Positions 22,503 through 23,877 of a stretch of 23,877 bases of DNA are shown here, in pieces. The first letter of the stretch is position 1. The number at the start of each line of letters is the position of its first letter. The position numbers were made by a program, and so were the translations under genes. The notes beneath the pieces were generated by a model. It was not told the DNA's origin, searched no databases, and was given only the letters and a program-made list of their open reading frames with translations. This DNA comes from CAYGBW01 sp964348185 (GTDB taxonomy: Bacteria > Desulfobacterota > BSN033 > WVXP01): the NCBI GenBank assembly GCA_964348185.1, contig CAYGBW010000077.1, forward strand, positions 1-23,877. Direction: 5' to 3'.

Positions 22503-23816
22503 TTATTCATACTCTCCCCAATGTTCACTTTCCTGGGGAGAGACGGGGACGAGACGGACCACCGTCCGGTTATCCTCATTGAGGTATCGACGGGCCACGT
22601 CCATGACCCCCTCCACCGTAACAGCCTGATAGGACGGTTCTATCCGGTTGATCCACCGATAATCCCCGGCGCGAATCTGGTAAAGCCCCGCCATAATGCC
22701 TTTATAGAAATGCGTCTGAAGACCCATAAGATAGGACGATCGGAGCTTCTTCTTACTCTTTTCAAGCTCGGGAACCGAAACGGGATGACGCTGCAACATG
22801 TCTATTTCTCTCCAGACATCCCGTTCCAAGGCGTCGACGTCCTCCTGAGGGGACAGCGCGACCTCGATGGTCAGAAGTCCCGGATCCATGGTGATAAAGG
22901 GAGGGGACCCGAGATCGGCCCCGGCCTCAACAGCTCTCCCGGTCTTGACAAACTTCTGGTAGAATCGTGAGGACCTTCCATGGGAAAGGAGGGAGGTGAG
23001 CACGAGAAGGGGAAAGATGTCCCGGTCCCCAATGCCCGGAATGTGGAATCCTGCAAAAAACGCTGAAACCTGTGCAACCTTCTTGTAAACGATCCTTCTC
23101 TCTCCCCGCTGGGGCAGTTCCCTGGCCCGCACTGGCGCAGGTCCCGGCTGGGGGGAGAGATGGCCAAAATGCTTTTCCACCAGAGAGAAGGCGTTGTCAG
23201 GGTTCAAGTCGCCCACAATGACAACAACCGCGTTGTTCGGAGCGTAGTGGACTCTGTAGTACTCCTGACAGTCCTCCAGGGTCAGGTTTCTTAGGTCCTG
23301 ATCCCATCCGACCACCGGCCATCCGTAGGGATGGATGGGAAAAGCCGCTGCAAAGAGCTGTTCCAGAGCGAGTCCATATGGACTGTTGACGGTTCGATAC
23401 TTCCTTTCGCTCCGAACCACCTCCCGTTCGGTGGCCAGGTTCTCCTCGGTGATTTGGAGGTTCTCGAGCCTCTCCCCCTCCAGATGCATGGCCAGCTCTA
23501 GCTTCTCAGCGGGAAGGTTCTCATAGTATGAGGTATTGTCCGTGGTGGTAAAAGCGTTAGTATTTCCCCCATTTGCCTGAATGATCCGTGAGAATTCTTC
23601 GGGACCGAGTTCTTTTGAACCCCGAAACATCATGTGTTCAAAAAGGTGGCTGATCCCCGTGATTCCCGGTCTCTCGTTTCGGGAACCCGCCGCGAAATGA
23701 ATCTGAAAACTGACCGCAGGAAGGCCCGTGTCACGGAGTGCAAGCACCCGAAGCCCATTGGGGAGCGTATGTTCTGGGAAATCAAAAGGTACCGTGCTGG
23801 AAGCTTCTCTTGTCAT
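22503..23816 (-). CDS. M16 zinc peptidase, catalytic
   Basis: A 437-aa M16B-type zinc metallopeptidase. The inverted zinc motif HLFEH is at 57-61 (GISHLFEHMMFRGS), with the third ligand probably Glu137 in the TEREVVRSE helix 76 residues downstream. It has NTNAFTTTDNTSYYENLP, typical of the active half. The C-terminal half has SSRFYQKFVKTGRAVEAG: the Arg of the substrate-binding pair is kept but the Tyr position is Val. That defect is complementary to the partner encoded downstream, which lacks zinc ligands but keeps Arg/Tyr. The likely role is a heterodimeric peptidase degrading small unfolded peptides. I chose the ATG at 23816, with AGGA upstream, over the in-frame TTG at 23828. Nothing further upstream is visible before the window ends. 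Confidence 0.93.
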   Translation of the reverse strand: MTREASSTVPFDFPEHTLPNGLRVLALRDTGLPAVSFQIHFAAGSRNERPGITGISHLFEHMMFRGSKELGPEEFSRIIQANGGNTNAFTTTDNTSYYENLPAEKLELAMHLEGERLENLQITEENLATEREVVRSERKYRTVNSPYGLALEQLFAAAFPIHPYGWPVVGWDQDLRNLTLEDCQEYYRVHYAPNNAVVVIVGDLNPDNAFSLVEKHFGHLSPQPGPAPVRARELPQRGERRIVYKKVAQVSAFFAGFHIPGIGDRDIFPLLVLTSLLSHGRSSRFYQKFVKTGRAVEAGADLGSPPFITMDPGLLTIEVALSPQEDVDALERDVWREIDMLQRHPVSVPELEKSKKKLRSSYLMGLQTHFYKGIMAGLYQIRAGDYRWINRIEPSYQAVTVEGVMDVARRYLNEDNRTVVRLVPVSPQESEHWGEYE

Positions 23817-23877
23817 CCCATCCTGCAAAGGAGATCGAGATCATGAAAGTCCGAACAGACCATCCTGTGAATTTACC

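Overview
This 23.9-kb window is bacterial chromosome of moderate GC content with mostly housekeeping and cell-envelope genes. The didermal gene set (a LolD/MacB-type ABC module with a secreted lipocalin-like partner, a TatA-type protein, a Liv-type periplasmic binding protein), the GroEL/GroES sequences, tandem PilZ proteins, a Hanks kinase and TTCGAA-rich intergenic filler suggest a Desulfobacterota (former Deltaproteobacteria) relative. That placement is inference; there is no rRNA or other decisive marker. I see no tRNA, rRNA, CRISPR array, insertion sequence or prophage gene.

Layout: (1) 1-343 is a repeat-rich leader before an AcuC-type histone-deacetylase-fold hydrolase (344-1474), convergent with a phasin-like protein (1529-1861). 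(2) A 770-base palindrome-rich gap precedes two overlapping PilZ genes (2635-3325), convergent with a transmembrane Ser/Thr kinase (3358-4761). (3) After a 650-base gap comes a DUF1232 plus J-domain protein (5415-5879), nearly abutting a minus-strand set: TatA-like protein, an orphan branched-chain-amino-acid-type binding protein and a DUF4031-like small protein (5882-8050). (4) An RpoD-family sigma factor (8439-9719) has a clear sigma-70 promoter and a strong hairpin over its stop codon. (5) An ABC ATPase, an FtsX-like permease and a CrtC/AttH-like secreted protein (10001-14354) overlap one another and form an att-like operon. (6) Two CNNM/CorC-type CBS membrane proteins (14360-16614, minus) are divergent from a FmdB zinc-ribbon protein (16814-17146). 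(7) groES, groEL and dnaJ follow (17250-20420), with a hairpin between groEL and dnaJ. (8) Two M16 metallopeptidase-family proteins (20761-23816, minus) are separated by a 407-base repeat-bearing spacer; one has the zinc motif and the other has lost it.

Functional themes are protein quality control (GroESL, DnaJ, a J-domain membrane protein, an M16 pair), signalling (PilZ pair, kinase, sigma factor) and envelope transport. I do not see a clearly novel defence or mobile system. The best leads are the sensor-domain kinase beside tandem PilZ genes, the DUF1232-J fusion, the complementary M16 pair, and the repeat/palindrome patches at 19-290, about 2020-2310 and about 22140-22390.
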